64,000 bases of DNA, from the NCBI RefSeq assembly GCF_036271055.1, contig NZ_DATBBJ010000006.1, forward strand, positions 1-64,000, given 5' to 3'. Of the stretch, positions 32,306 to 41,460 are shown in pieces. A program made the translations under genes and the position numbers. The stretch comes from Scandinavium sp036271055 (GTDB lineage: Bacteria; Pseudomonadota; Gammaproteobacteria; Enterobacterales; Enterobacteriaceae). Under the pieces are notes generated by a model. The model saw only the letters and a list, made by a program, of their open reading frames with translations, did no database searches and had not been told where the DNA came from. Each line of letters begins with the position of its first letter. Position 1 is the first letter of the stretch.

Positions 32306-33529
32306 ATGAAACGTGCATTTATTATGGTGCTGGACTCCTTTGGTATCGGCGCCACTGAAGACGCAGAGCGTTTCGGCGATGTCGGTGCCGATACCATGGG
32401 CCATATCGCAGAGGCCTGCGCAAAGGGTGAAGCAGACAAAGGCCGTAAAGGCCCGCTGACTTTACCGAACCTGACCCGTCTGGGTCTGGTGAAAGCTCAC
32501 GAAGGTTCGACCGGCAAAGTCGCCGCAGGTATGGACGGCAATGCAGAAGTCACGGGCGCTTACGCCTGGGCTCACGAACTTTCTTCCGGCAAAGATACCC
32601 CGTCAGGCCACTGGGAAATCGCTGGTGTGCCTGTCCTGTTCGCCTGGGGCTACTTCCCGGAACACAACAACAGTTTCCCACAAGAGCTGCTCGACAAGCT
32701 GGTGAAGCGCGCCAATTTGCCGGGTTATCTCGGTAACTGCCACTCATCCGGTACTGTGATTCTGGATGAACTGGGCGAAGAGCACATGAAAACCGGCAAG
32801 CCGATTTTCTACACCTCTGCTGATTCCGTGTTCCAGATTGCCTGCCACGAAGAAACCTATGGCCTCGATAAGCTGTATGAGCTGTGCGAAATCGCACGCG
32901 AAGAGCTGACCGAAGGCGGCTACAACATTGGTCGCGTGATTGCGCGTCCATTCGTGGGTGATAAAGCCGGTAACTTCGAACGCACCGGCAACCGTCACGA
33001 TCTGGCCGTTGAACCGCCAGCGCCAACCGTGTTGCAGAAACTGGTTGAAGAGAAAAATGGTCACGTGGTTTCCGTCGGTAAAATCGCAGACATCTACGCC
33101 AACTGCGGCATCACGAAAAAAGTGAAAGCCACCGGTCTGGATGCGCTGTTCGACGCGACCGTCAAAGAGATGAAAGAAGCGGGTGACAACACCATTGTCT
33201 TCACCAACTTTGTTGATTTCGACTCCTCCTGGGGTCACCGTCGCGATGTCGCCGGTTATGCTGCCGGACTGGAACTGTTCGACCGTCGTCTGCCGGAACT
33301 GCTGGCGCTGCTGGGCGAAGATGACATCATCATTCTCACCGCTGACCACGGTTGCGACCCAACCTGGACCGGAACAGACCATACCCGTGAACACATTCCG
33401 GTACTGGTGTACGGCCCGAAAGTGAAAGCAGGATCGCTTGGCCATCGCGAAACCTTCGCGGATATCGGCCAGACGCTGGCATCGTACTTCGGTACGTCGG
33501 CGATGGACTACGGCAAAAACATGTTGTGA
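32306..33529 (+). CDS. deoB: DeoB, phosphopentomutase
   Basis: 407 residues from ATG 32306, matching E. coli. An alkaline-phosphatase-superfamily metalloenzyme: 'VLDSFGIGATEDAERFGD' supplies Asp10 and Asp ligands, 'DGNAEVTGAYAW' contains the phospho-acceptor Thr, and 'ILTADHGCDPTWTGTDHTREH' (two pieces) brings the Mn-binding His and Asp residues. It interconverts ribose or deoxyribose 1-phosphate and 5-phosphate, feeding DeoC. It follows deoA by 51 bases. Confidence 0.97.
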   Translation: MKRAFIMVLDSFGIGATEDAERFGDVGADTMGHIAEACAKGEADKGRKGPLTLPNLTRLGLVKAHEGSTGKVAAGMDGNAEVTGAYAWAHELSSGKDTPSGHWEIAGVPVLFAWGYFPEHNNSFPQELLDKLVKRANLPGYLGNCHSSGTVILDELGEEHMKTGKPIFYTSADSVFQIACHEETYGLDKLYELCEIAREELTEGGYNIGRVIARPFVGDKAGNFERTGNRHDLAVEPPAPTVLQKLVEEKNGHVVSVGKIADIYANCGITKKVKATGLDALFDATVKEMKEAGDNTIVFTNFVDFDSSWGHRRDVAGYAAGLELFDRRLPELLALLGEDDIIILTADHGCDPTWTGTDHTREHIPVLVYGPKVKAGSLGHRETFADIGQTLASYFGTSAMDYGKNML

Positions 33530-33535
33530 TGGGAT

Positions 33536-33568
33536 TGCCCGGCGGCGTGAAGCTTGCCGGGCCTACGG
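33536..33568. repeat. REP unit between deoB and deoD
   Basis: TTGCCCGGCGGCGTGAAGC through GCCGGGCCTAC is a single palindromic REP with the usual GGCCTAC end. Confidence 0.75.
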
Positions 33569-33620
33569 TTAAGTAGACTGGGTTCATGACCCGAAGCATA
33601 AACATAAAAAGGATATCTTG

Positions 33621-34343
33621 ATGGCTACTCCACACATTAACGCAGAAATGGGTGATTTCGCTGACGTCGTACTGATGCCAGGCGATCCGCTGCGTGCAAA
33701 GCATATTGCAGAGACTTTCCTCGAAGACGTTCGCGAAGTGAACAACGTGCGCGGCATGTTGGGTTTTACCGGTATTTATAAAGGCCGTAAAATTTCTGTG
33801 ATGGGCCACGGCATGGGTATCCCGTCCAGCTCCATCTACACCAAAGAGCTGATCACCGATTTTGGCGTGAAGAAAATCATCCGTGTGGGTTCCTGCGGCG
33901 CAGTGCGCATGGACGTAAAACTGCGCGATGTGGTTATCGGCATGGGTGCTTGCACCGATTCCAAAGTGAACCGTATGCGTTTCAAAGATCACGATTTCGC
34001 AGCGATTGCTGACTTCGGCATGGTGCGTAACGCGGTTGATGCAGCAAAAGCGCTGGGTGTTGATGCGCGCGTCGGTAACATCTTCTCTGCTGACCTGTTC
34101 TACTCTCCGGACGGCGGCGAAATGTTCGACGTCATGGAAAAGTACGGCATCCTGGGCGTGGAAATGGAAGCGGCGGGTATCTACGGTGTTGCCGCTGAGT
34201 TTGGTGCGAAAGCGCTGACCATCTGCACCGTGTCTGACCATATCCGTACTCACGAGCAGACTTCTGCCGCTGAACGTCAGACCACCTTCAACGACATGAT
34301 CAAAATCGCGCTGGAATCCGTTCTGCTGGGCGACAAAGAGTAA
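33621..34343 (+). CDS. deoD: DeoD, purine nucleoside phosphorylase
   Basis: 240 residues, one more than E. coli: the loop reads 'SPDGGEMFD' with an extra Gly. Hexameric PNP motifs are present: 'MPGDPLRAKHI' (phosphate Arg24), 'VGSCGAVRMDVKLRDVVIG', 'GVEMEAAGIYG' (ribose-binding Met/Glu), and 'CTVSDHIRTHE' with the catalytic Asp. It cleaves purine (deoxy)nucleosides. ATG 33621 is preceded by AAAAGGA. Last gene of the deo operon, in which substrates from all nucleosides converge on DeoB and DeoC. Confidence 0.97.
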   Translation: MATPHINAEMGDFADVVLMPGDPLRAKHIAETFLEDVREVNNVRGMLGFTGIYKGRKISVMGHGMGIPSSSIYTKELITDFGVKKIIRVGSCGAVRMDVKLRDVVIGMGACTDSKVNRMRFKDHDFAAIADFGMVRNAVDAAKALGVDARVGNIFSADLFYSPDGGEMFDVMEKYGILGVEMEAAGIYGVAAEFGAKALTICTVSDHIRTHEQTSAAERQTTFNDMIKIALESVLLGDKE

Positions 34344-34354
34344 GTGTTGTTAAC

Positions 34355-34378
34355 GTCAGGCGACGCTGGTCGCCTGAC
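34355..34378 (+). terminator. Hairpin at the end of the deo operon
   Basis: GTCAGGCGAC (34355-34364), loop gctg, GTCGCCTGAC (34369-34378). The stem is perfect but no T-run follows, so termination may need Rho or the hairpin may serve mRNA stability. Confidence 0.5.
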
Positions 34379-34491
34379 CACCTTCAAAGTATCTATTCAT
34401 CTATCCCGCCAAAACGTTATTCTTCTCTTTAATATCCAACAAAATAGCGCTATAAAAGTATTCAAGTATCTATTCACGAATCTATTCATTG

Positions 34492-35817
34492 ATGAGCGCA
34501 TTAACCGATCTTCTGCTGAAAGGGCCACGTCCGGCACCTGAACTTCGACAGCACCTGAACATCAGTCAGGCGACGTTTTCACGTCTGGTGAAGACTGAGG
34601 CGCAAATTGTTCAGTTTGGCAAAGCGCGCGCGACGCGTTATGCGCTGCTACGTCCTGTGCGCGGCATCAGTGAGTTCCCGTTGTGGCAAGTTGATGACGA
34701 TGGAAAAGCGTGGAAATTTGGCGTGTTGTATCCCTGTTGGCCACGCGGTAGCTGTTTGGTTGCGCTCAATAATGGCGAATGGCAGTGGTTTGACGGCCTG
34801 CCCTGGTATCTGAACGATCTGCGGCCTCAGGGGTTTCTGGGTCGAGCATGGGGAAGACGATTAGCGGCTCAGTTGGCGCTTCCCGACGATATTCGTTTGT
34901 GGCAGGAAGACGTTATTATTTATGCCCTTTCCCTGTTCAGCGGCGAGAATCAGGGCGGGTGGATAATAGGGGCGTCGGGCTATCAGCAGTGGCTGCAAAA
35001 TGCCGCGCCCGAACCGATTACAGAAGCCGATAAACTCAAAGCGTACGCCGGGTTAGCGCGAAATGCGCTGGCGGGCGAGATTGTTGGGTCGTCCGCTGGT
35101 GGTGAGCAGCCCAAATTTACTTGTCTGGCCGAAACCGCCGGAAAGGCGGAACACCTGCTGGTGAAGTTCACGGCGCCACAGCCCGGTGTTGTGACTCAGC
35201 GGTGGGGCGATTTACTGATAGCGGAATCCGTTGCGCTGGCGGTTTTAAGACGGGCCGGAATTGCCTCCAGTCAGGCGCAGGTGCTACAAGCAGAAAGCGG
35301 GCAGGTTTTCCTGGAGTCAAAGCGCTTCGACTGTCGCGGCATCGCTGGGAGAAAGGCGTTAGTTTCCCTGGAAGTGGTGCAGAGTGAGTTTGGCGCAGCC
35401 GGCTCATGGCCGCAGGCGCTTACCGTACTTGAGAAGCAAAAGCAGGTGACTCACGAAACGGTGCAGAAAGTAGAAAAAGTGTGGGCGTTTGGCCGTCTTA
35501 TTGCCAACAGCGATATGCATGCAGGCAATTTATCTTTCTATCTGTCGGACGCACCGCTGGCGTTGACGCCTGTCTACGACATGCTGCCGATGGCCTTTTC
35601 GCCGACGAGTGCGGGGGCGATGCGTGAAGAAAGTGTTGCGCTGAAAGTTGAGCCACTGGTTAGCCGTGAAGCCTGGCTATTTGCTTATGAGCAAGCCCAT
35701 CAATTCTGGCAACTGATAGCTTCAGACATGCGCATCAGCGCGGCGTTTCGCGCAATAGCCCGCGAAATGCAGGCGCAACTCGTCACGATAGAGCCGGTGA
35801 TTGCCCGGCTCGCCTGA
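34492..35817 (+). CDS. yjjJ: YjjJ, HipA-family kinase-like protein
   Basis: 441 residues from ATG 34492. It has a short N-terminal winged-helix-like segment ('LRQHLNISQATFSRLVKTE', about 20-38). The HipA fold follows, with 'GSSAGGEQPKFTC' (the P-loop-like Gly-rich segment, about 202), 'HLLVKFT' (ATP lysine), 'ESKRFDC', 'ANSDMHAGNLSF' (catalytic Asp and Asn, about 340) and 'LTPVYDMLPM' (Asp of the metal motif). All kinase residues look present. No HipB-type antitoxin gene is adjacent, which is why YjjJ is viewed as an orphan HipA whose DNA-binding part is fused on. It follows the deo hairpin and converges on lplA. Confidence 0.88.
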   Translation: MSALTDLLLKGPRPAPELRQHLNISQATFSRLVKTEAQIVQFGKARATRYALLRPVRGISEFPLWQVDDDGKAWKFGVLYPCWPRGSCLVALNNGEWQWFDGLPWYLNDLRPQGFLGRAWGRRLAAQLALPDDIRLWQEDVIIYALSLFSGENQGGWIIGASGYQQWLQNAAPEPITEADKLKAYAGLARNALAGEIVGSSAGGEQPKFTCLAETAGKAEHLLVKFTAPQPGVVTQRWGDLLIAESVALAVLRRAGIASSQAQVLQAESGQVFLESKRFDCRGIAGRKALVSLEVVQSEFGAAGSWPQALTVLEKQKQVTHETVQKVEKVWAFGRLIANSDMHAGNLSFYLSDAPLALTPVYDMLPMAFSPTSAGAMREESVALKVEPLVSREAWLFAYEQAHQFWQLIASDMRISAAFRAIAREMQAQLVTIEPVIARLA

Positions 35818-36834
35818 TCAACGCACCGCCTGCGCAATCCACGCTGATAGCTCTCGCAGTTCCGTTTCCTGCTGCGGGAAGTCTACTATCAACGCTTCAC
35901 ATGCCTGCTGCAGTACGTCTGCGCGATACACACAGCCCTGTAAACGCGCCGCCAGCGCTTCGAGCGGGGCAGGGTTCAGGCTATCGGTGAACACTTGCGT
36001 GCGCGTGATATGACCTTTCTCGACGTCGAAATGCAACTCGACGCCGCCCCAGGTAAAGCGCTCATCAAGCAAATGTGAGAAAGCCGGGGCTTGTCCGAAG
36101 TTCCATTCCCAACTGCTCTGGCGAGCAAAGGTTTCCGCGAAATTCGGCAGGTCTGGCGTTTTGTCCGGGGAAATCACTTCCGCTTCAACGCGTTCGCCGT
36201 AATGGGTGAAAAAGGCTTCGGTGACGGCTTCGCAGATTTTTTCGTGGGTGATGTCAGGCAGCAATTCTGTCAGATTCGCGACACGACCGCGCACCGAAGT
36301 AATACCTTTTGCCTGCAGCTTTTTCTTGTCCGGATTCAGATAATTTGCCAGGCGGCTCAGATCGGCATTCAGCAGCAGCGTGCCGTGATGAAAGCCGCGA
36401 TCCATCGTTTCACGATAAGCGGATCCTGACACTTTGCGATCGCCTTCTGGCGTTTTCACCACCAGATCGTTACGTCCGGACGCTTCTGCCGTCACGCCGA
36501 GTGAGTTCAGCGCGGTGAGTACAATGTCAGTAGAGATGGTTTTATCGTATTCGGGCTTGCCTGCCATAAAGGTAAAACAGGTGTTGCCGAGGTCATGGAA
36601 AACCGCACCGCCGCCGCTGCTACGGCGGGCGAGGCGCACATTGTCTTCTTCCATGCGCCGCGTGTTGCACTCTTTCCACGGGTTCTGCGCCCGTCCTATG
36701 ACCACCGTATCGGCATTGCGCCACAAAAACAGCACCCGTTGAGTGGCAGGCATCTGGCGGAAAATGCACTCTTCCACCGCCAGATTGAACCAGGGGTCGT
36801 ATGAATCAGAGATAAGCAGACGCAGCGTCGACAT
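35818..36834 (-). CDS. lplA: LplA, lipoate-protein ligase A
   Basis: 338 residues, the E. coli length. 'RRSSGGGAVFHDLGNTCFTF' (about 69-88) is the conserved RRxSGGGxVxHD motif for lipoate and ATP. 'KVSGSAYRE' (about 133) contains the catalytic Lys. The accessory C-terminal domain is complete. It activates scavenged lipoate with ATP and attaches it to the E2 and GcvH domains in the cytoplasm. Its stop (35818) abuts the yjjJ stop, tail to tail. ytjB lies 36 bases upstream on the same strand. Confidence 0.96.
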   Translation of the reverse strand: MSTLRLLISDSYDPWFNLAVEECIFRQMPATQRVLFLWRNADTVVIGRAQNPWKECNTRRMEEDNVRLARRSSGGGAVFHDLGNTCFTFMAGKPEYDKTISTDIVLTALNSLGVTAEASGRNDLVVKTPEGDRKVSGSAYRETMDRGFHHGTLLLNADLSRLANYLNPDKKKLQAKGITSVRGRVANLTELLPDITHEKICEAVTEAFFTHYGERVEAEVISPDKTPDLPNFAETFARQSSWEWNFGQAPAFSHLLDERFTWGGVELHFDVEKGHITRTQVFTDSLNPAPLEALAARLQGCVYRADVLQQACEALIVDFPQQETELRELSAWIAQAVR

Positions 36835-36870
36835 AGCAGATTTCCTTTCTTTAATGATTCATCTAATTTA

Positions 36871-37518
36871 TCACTTATCTTTCGTTTCGCCTTCATCCTC
36901 TTCCGGCACGGATTTGCTGGCGGTCAGCAAGAACGGCGATTGCTGCCAACGCGTGCGTTTCCCCTGCAACAGGGTACGGGTTAATACCATCCCGATAGCC
37001 AATGAAAGCAGTAACATAAGACGCAGAATGTTGGTGGTGTTATCCACTTGCTTAGCTTCTGTCGCCAGCGTATGGGTGTCGAGTGTCAGGCGCAGATATC
37101 CCAGCGGTTCATTTCGCCCCTGAATGGGTTCAACGATCTGCTTATTAAAATATCCCCCGGCTTTTTTGCCATCCAGCGCCAGCCGGTCACGTACATCAAC
37201 GCTTTCACCGGCAGCGGTAATAAGATCGCCTTGCTCGTCGTAAACACTTGCGTCCAGCAGTCGACTGTTGGTGGTCAGTTGTGTCAGCAACTGTTTGATT
37301 TTCTTTTCATCAGGCGTTTCTGAACGCATAAATGGGGCAAGGTTCAGCGTGACCTGATGAGCGAGTATGCGGGCCAGTTCTTCCATCTGCGGATTACGCT
37401 GCCGCTGGTGGCTTTGACTGAACCACGAAGCCCCTTGCATCAAGGCAACCAGCAGGGCGAGACAGATAAGAACGATCACGGCACGATGCAGCCGAAATTT
37501 CAGTTTTGCGCGAACCAT
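36871..37518 (-). CDS. ytjB: YtjB (Smp), AhpA/YtjB-family membrane protein
   Basis: 215 residues. A span at about 13-32 ('AVIVLICLALLVALMQGA'), a periplasmic domain of roughly 130 residues and a second span at about 165-182 give a sensor-like topology with a cytosolic Glu-rich tail. No catalytic motif is visible and the function is unknown. It is divergent from serB with 103 bases between starts, as in E. coli. Confidence 0.87.
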   Translation of the reverse strand: MVRAKLKFRLHRAVIVLICLALLVALMQGASWFSQSHQRQRNPQMEELARILAHQVTLNLAPFMRSETPDEKKIKQLLTQLTTNSRLLDASVYDEQGDLITAAGESVDVRDRLALDGKKAGGYFNKQIVEPIQGRNEPLGYLRLTLDTHTLATEAKQVDNTTNILRLMLLLSLAIGMVLTRTLLQGKRTRWQQSPFLLTASKSVPEEDEGETKDK

Positions 37519-37621
37519 ATTCCACCTTTGAAAATTTGCAGCTTAATGTTGCCAGAAGCGCTGGATACAGGGTAGCCTCATGCGTTATTTTCCTGCCCAA
37601 ATCTCGATTACTGGAGCTGTA

Positions 37622-38593
37622 ATGCCGAACAGTCTGACCTGGTGCGACCTGCCCGACGATGTCTCCTTATGGCCTGGGCTGCCGCTTTCCCTAAGCGGCG
37701 ATGAGGTCATGCCGCTGGATTACCACGCCGGACGCAGCGGCTGGCTGCTGTATGGCCGTCGCCTCGATAAGCAACGCCTGACCGATTATCAGCACAAGCT
37801 GGGTGCAGCGATGGTAATTGTTGCCGCGTGGTGTGTGGAAGATTATCAGGTTATTCGCCTCGCGGGGTCACTGACGCCACGTGCGACGCGTCTGGCGCAC
37901 GACGATGGGCTGGATGTCGCGCCGCTGGGCAAAATTCCGCACCTGCGCACGCCAGGGCTGCTGGTGATGGACATGGACTCGACGGCGATTCAAATCGAAT
38001 GCATCGATGAAATTGCCAAACTCGCCGGAACGGGTGAGATGGTTTCTGAGGTGACCGAGCGCGCGATGCGCGGTGAGCTTGACTTCACCGCCAGCCTGCG
38101 TCAACGCGTCGCCACGCTTAAAGGCGCTGATGCGAATATTCTGCGTCAGGTGCGTGACACGCTGCCGTTGATGCCGGGTCTGACTCAACTGGTGTTGAAA
38201 CTGGAAACCTTAGGCTGGAAAGTGGCGATTGCCTCCGGCGGGTTTACGTTCTTTGCCGATTATCTGCGTGACAAACTGCATCTTACGGCGGCTGTAGCTA
38301 ACGAACTTGAAATCCGCGACGGTGTGCTGACAGGGGAAGTTATCGGCGATATCGTCGATGCTAAATTTAAAGCCAACACCCTGAAACGTCTGGCGGAAAC
38401 CTATGAAATTCCTGCGGCGCAGACCGTTGCGATTGGCGACGGTGCGAACGATCTGCCGATGATCAAAGCGGCGGGGCTGGGCATTGCGTATCATGCCAAA
38501 CCGAAAGTTAACGAGCAGACGGAAATTACCATCCGTCACGCTGACCTGATGGGCGTGTTCTGCATTCTCTCCGGCAGCCTGAATCAAAAGTAA
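37622..38593 (+). CDS. serB: SerB, phosphoserine phosphatase
   Basis: 323 residues from ATG 37622 ('MPNSLTWCDLPDDVSLWPG'), one more than E. coli. The ATG at 37580 is in frame but adds unrelated residues. The N-terminal third is ACT-like. The HAD core has 'VMDMDSTAIQIECIDE' (nucleophile Asp and acid/base Asp), 'IASGGFTFFADYL' and 'AIGDGANDLPMIKAAGLGIA'. It carries out the last step of serine synthesis. radA follows after 9 bases, so serB and radA are cotranscribed. Confidence 0.96.
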   Translation: MPNSLTWCDLPDDVSLWPGLPLSLSGDEVMPLDYHAGRSGWLLYGRRLDKQRLTDYQHKLGAAMVIVAAWCVEDYQVIRLAGSLTPRATRLAHDDGLDVAPLGKIPHLRTPGLLVMDMDSTAIQIECIDEIAKLAGTGEMVSEVTERAMRGELDFTASLRQRVATLKGADANILRQVRDTLPLMPGLTQLVLKLETLGWKVAIASGGFTFFADYLRDKLHLTAAVANELEIRDGVLTGEVIGDIVDAKFKANTLKRLAETYEIPAAQTVAIGDGANDLPMIKAAGLGIAYHAKPKVNEQTEITIRHADLMGVFCILSGSLNQK

Positions 38594-38602
38594 GAGGTTA
38601 TT

Positions 38603-39985
38603 GTGGCGAAAGCACCCAAACGCGCGTTTGTCTGTAACGAGTGTGGCGCGGATTACCCGCGATGGCAGGGACAGTGCAGCGCCTGTCATGCCTGGAACAC
38701 CATTACCGAAATGCGCATTGCCGCTTCGCCAACCGTGGCGCGCAATGAACGTCTGACCGGTTATGCTGGCGGCGCTGGCGGCTCAAAAGTTCAGAAACTT
38801 TCTGAGATTAGCCTGGAAGAATTGCCGCGCTTTTCCTCCGGTTTTAAAGAATTTGACCGCGTACTTGGCGGCGGTGTGGTGCCGGGGAGCGCCATCCTGA
38901 TTGGTGGTAACCCGGGTGCAGGGAAATCCACGCTGTTGCTGCAAGTGTTGTGCAAACTCAGCGAGCAGATGAAAACCCTGTACGTCACTGGCGAAGAGTC
39001 TTTACAGCAAGTGGCAATGCGCGCACATCGTCTCGGCCTGCCCGCAAACAATCTGAATATGCTCTCTGAAACCAGCATCGAGCAGATTTGCCAGATTGCG
39101 GAAGAAGAGCAGCCGAAGCTGATGGTTATCGACTCTATCCAGGTGATGCACATGGCGGATGTCCAGTCGTCGCCCGGTAGCGTGGCGCAGGTGCGCGAGA
39201 GCGCGGCCTATCTGACGCGCTTTGCTAAAACGCGCGGCGTCGCAATCATCATGGTCGGTCACGTCACCAAAGACGGATCGCTGGCTGGCCCAAAAGTGCT
39301 GGAGCACTGTATCGACTGTTCCGTACTGTTGGATGGCGATGCGGATTCCCGCTTCCGCACGCTGCGCAGCCATAAAAACCGTTTTGGCGCGGTGAACGAA
39401 CTCGGCGTGTTCGCCATGACCGAGCAGGGTTTGCGCGAAGTCAGCAACCCGTCAGCCATTTTCCTGAGTCGTGGCGATGAAGTGACGTCCGGTAGTTCGG
39501 TGATGGTGGTCTGGGAAGGCACGCGTCCGTTGCTGGTGGAAATCCAGGCGCTGGTCGATCAGTCGATGATGGGCAATCCGCGGCGCGTGGCGGTTGGGCT
39601 TGAGCAAAACCGTCTGTCGATTCTGCTGGCGGTTTTGCATCGTCACGGCGGCTTGCAAATGTTCGATCAGGACGTGTTTGTTAACGTGGTCGGCGGCGTG
39701 AAGGTCACCGAAACCAGCGCCGACCTGGCGCTGCTGCTGGCTATGGTCTCCAGCCTGCGCGACAGACCGTTACCGCAGGATATGGTGGTGTTTGGCGAAG
39801 TGGGGCTTTCCGGTGAGATTCGCCCGGTGCCGAGCGGCCAGGAACGTATCTCTGAAGCCGCCAAGCACGGTTTTAAACGGGCTATCGTCCCTGCCGCCAA
39901 CGTGCCAAAAAAACTTCCCGAAGGAATGAAGGTGTTTGGCGTGAAGAAGCTTTCGGATGCGCTAAATGTCTTTGACGAATTATAA
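38603..39985 (+). CDS. radA: RadA, DNA repair ATPase/branch-migration protein
   Basis: 460 residues from GTG 38603. The zinc finger 'CNECGADYPRWQGQCSACHAW' (in two pieces, about 9-29) is followed by the RecA-like core with Walker A 'GGNPGAGKSTLL' (about 97). The RadA-specific 'HKNRFG' lies near residue 256. A C-terminal Lon-like domain is complete but carries no protease dyad. It promotes branch migration of recombination intermediates. It follows serB by 9 bases, and nadR lies downstream beyond an ERIC element. Confidence 0.96.
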   Translation: MAKAPKRAFVCNECGADYPRWQGQCSACHAWNTITEMRIAASPTVARNERLTGYAGGAGGSKVQKLSEISLEELPRFSSGFKEFDRVLGGGVVPGSAILIGGNPGAGKSTLLLQVLCKLSEQMKTLYVTGEESLQQVAMRAHRLGLPANNLNMLSETSIEQICQIAEEEQPKLMVIDSIQVMHMADVQSSPGSVAQVRESAAYLTRFAKTRGVAIIMVGHVTKDGSLAGPKVLEHCIDCSVLLDGDADSRFRTLRSHKNRFGAVNELGVFAMTEQGLREVSNPSAIFLSRGDEVTSGSSVMVVWEGTRPLLVEIQALVDQSMMGNPRRVAVGLEQNRLSILLAVLHRHGGLQMFDQDVFVNVVGGVKVTETSADLALLLAMVSSLRDRPLPQDMVVFGEVGLSGEIRPVPSGQERISEAAKHGFKRAIVPAANVPKKLPEGMKVFGVKKLSDALNVFDEL

Positions 39986-39987
39986 TC

Positions 39988-40116
39988 AAATCCCCGTCGT
40001 CTTTCTGGCGGCAGGTGCGTTGGCGGCACTCTCTCACCCGAATCACTTAGTGAACTAAGCTCATCGGGATTCGTTCACTTGCCGCCTTCCTGCCACCAGA
40101 AATCCATAGGGGATTT
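39988..40116. repeat. Full-length ERIC element between radA and nadR
   Basis: 129 bases bounded by AAATCCCC (39988-39995) and GGGGATTT (40109-40116). The inner part keeps the ERIC landmarks 'GGTGCGTTGGCGGC', 'CTCACCCGAATCACTTAG', 'CTAAGCTCATCGGGATTC' and 'TTGCCGCCTTCCTGC'. It lies within the transcribed space before nadR. Confidence 0.85.
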
Positions 40117-40165
40117 CGTCTATTGGCCCGGCTATTCCGGGAATATTTTTTTGCAGGAGGCTCCT

Positions 40166-41398
40166 TTGTCATCATTCGATTACATTAAAACCGCGATTCG
40201 TCAGAAGGGCTGCACGTTGCAGCAGGTGGCGGACGCCAGCGGGATGACCAAGGGCTACCTCAGCCAGTTATTGAACGCCAAAATCAAAAGCCCAAGCGCG
40301 CAGAAGCTCGAAGCGCTGCACCGTTTTCTGGGGCTGGAGTTTCCACGTCGCCAGAAAAATGTGGGTGTGGTGTTCGGTAAATTCTACCCGCTGCACACCG
40401 GGCATATTTATCTGATCCAGCGCGCAGGCAGCCAGGTGGACGAGCTGCACATCATTATGGGCTACGATGACACGCGCGATCGGGCGCTATTTGAAGACAG
40501 TGCCATGTCACAACAGCCAACCGTTTCGGACCGCCTGCGCTGGCTGTTGCAAACCTTCAAATACCAAAAAAACATTCGCATTCATGCCTTTAACGAAGAG
40601 GGCATGGAGCCGTATCCGCACGGCTGGGATGTCTGGAGCAACGGCATCAAGGCGTTCATGGAAGAGAAGGGCATTGAGCCGAACACCATTTACACGTCCG
40701 AAGAGGCCGATGCGCCGCAGTTCCGCGAGCATCTTGGCACCGAAACCGTGCTTATCGATCCGCAGCGTACGTTTATGAACATCAGCGGCGGGCAAATTCG
40801 TGAGAACCCGTCGCGCTACTGGGAATACATCCCCACGGAAGTAAAACCGTTCTTCGTGCGCACGGTAGCTATCCTCGGCGGTGAATCCAGCGGCAAATCG
40901 ACGATGGTGAACAAACTCGCCAACATCTTCAACACTACCAGTGCCTGGGAATATGGGCGGGATTACGTCTTCTCCCATCTCGGCGGCGACGAAATGGCGT
41001 TGCAGTATTCCGACTATGACAAAATCGCATTGGGTCACGCGCAGTACATTGATTTTGCGGTAAAATATGCCAATAAAGTGGCGTTTATCGATACGGATTT
41101 TGTCACCACTCAGGCGTTCTGTAAGAAGTATGAAGGCCGCGAACACCCGTTTGTACAGGCGTTGATCGACGAATACCGTTTTGATTTGGTCATCGTGCTG
41201 GAAAATAACACCCCATGGGTGGCAGATGGTTTGCGCAGTCTTGGCAGTTCTGTCGACCGAAAAGAGTTCCAGACCATGCTGGTGGATATGCTCAAAGAGA
41301 ACAACATTGAGTATGTTCACGTCGAAGAATCGGATTACGACGCCCGTTTCCTGCGCTGCGTTGAGCTGGTGAAGCAGATGATGGGTGAACAGGGTTAA
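40166..41398 (+). CDS. nadR: NadR, NAD regulator, NMN adenylyltransferase and ribosylnicotinamide kinase
   Basis: 410 residues from TTG 40166, with a very good GGAGG 6-10 bases before it. This gives the E. coli length, and the longer ATG frame runs into the ERIC element. There are three modules: an N-terminal helix-turn-helix (about 7-55, 'TLQQVADASGMTKGYLSQLL'), an NMN adenylyltransferase with 'GKFYPLHTGH' at 71-80, and a kinase with P-loop 'GGESSGKST' (about 236). It represses NAD synthesis genes and salvages NMN and ribosylnicotinamide. A rare TTG start may limit its level. Confidence 0.95.
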   Translation: MSSFDYIKTAIRQKGCTLQQVADASGMTKGYLSQLLNAKIKSPSAQKLEALHRFLGLEFPRRQKNVGVVFGKFYPLHTGHIYLIQRAGSQVDELHIIMGYDDTRDRALFEDSAMSQQPTVSDRLRWLLQTFKYQKNIRIHAFNEEGMEPYPHGWDVWSNGIKAFMEEKGIEPNTIYTSEEADAPQFREHLGTETVLIDPQRTFMNISGGQIRENPSRYWEYIPTEVKPFFVRTVAILGGESSGKSTMVNKLANIFNTTSAWEYGRDYVFSHLGGDEMALQYSDYDKIALGHAQYIDFAVKYANKVAFIDTDFVTTQAFCKKYEGREHPFVQALIDEYRFDLVIVLENNTPWVADGLRSLGSSVDRKEFQTMLVDMLKENNIEYVHVEESDYDARFLRCVELVKQMMGEQG

Positions 41399-41435
41399 AT
41401 AAAAAACCGGGCGAACCCGGCTTTAACGCTTTCAG

Positions 41436-41459
41436 GCCCGGCACACTGCCGGGCTTTTT
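41436..41459 (+). terminator. Terminator of nadR
   Basis: GCCCGGCA (41436-41443) pairs with TGCCGGGC (41447-41454), followed by TTTTT. A smaller CCGGG-cgaa-CCCGG hairpin (41407-41420) precedes it. Confidence 0.85.
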
Positions 41460-41460
41460 G

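Noticed and set aside
31589..32404. Minus-strand 271-residue frame opposite deoA
   Set aside because: Antisense shadow of deoA with the same composition signature.
34492..35817. yjjJ as a new HipBA toxin-antitoxin system
   Set aside because: No separate HipB-like gene is adjacent, and the same single-gene arrangement is present in E. coli.
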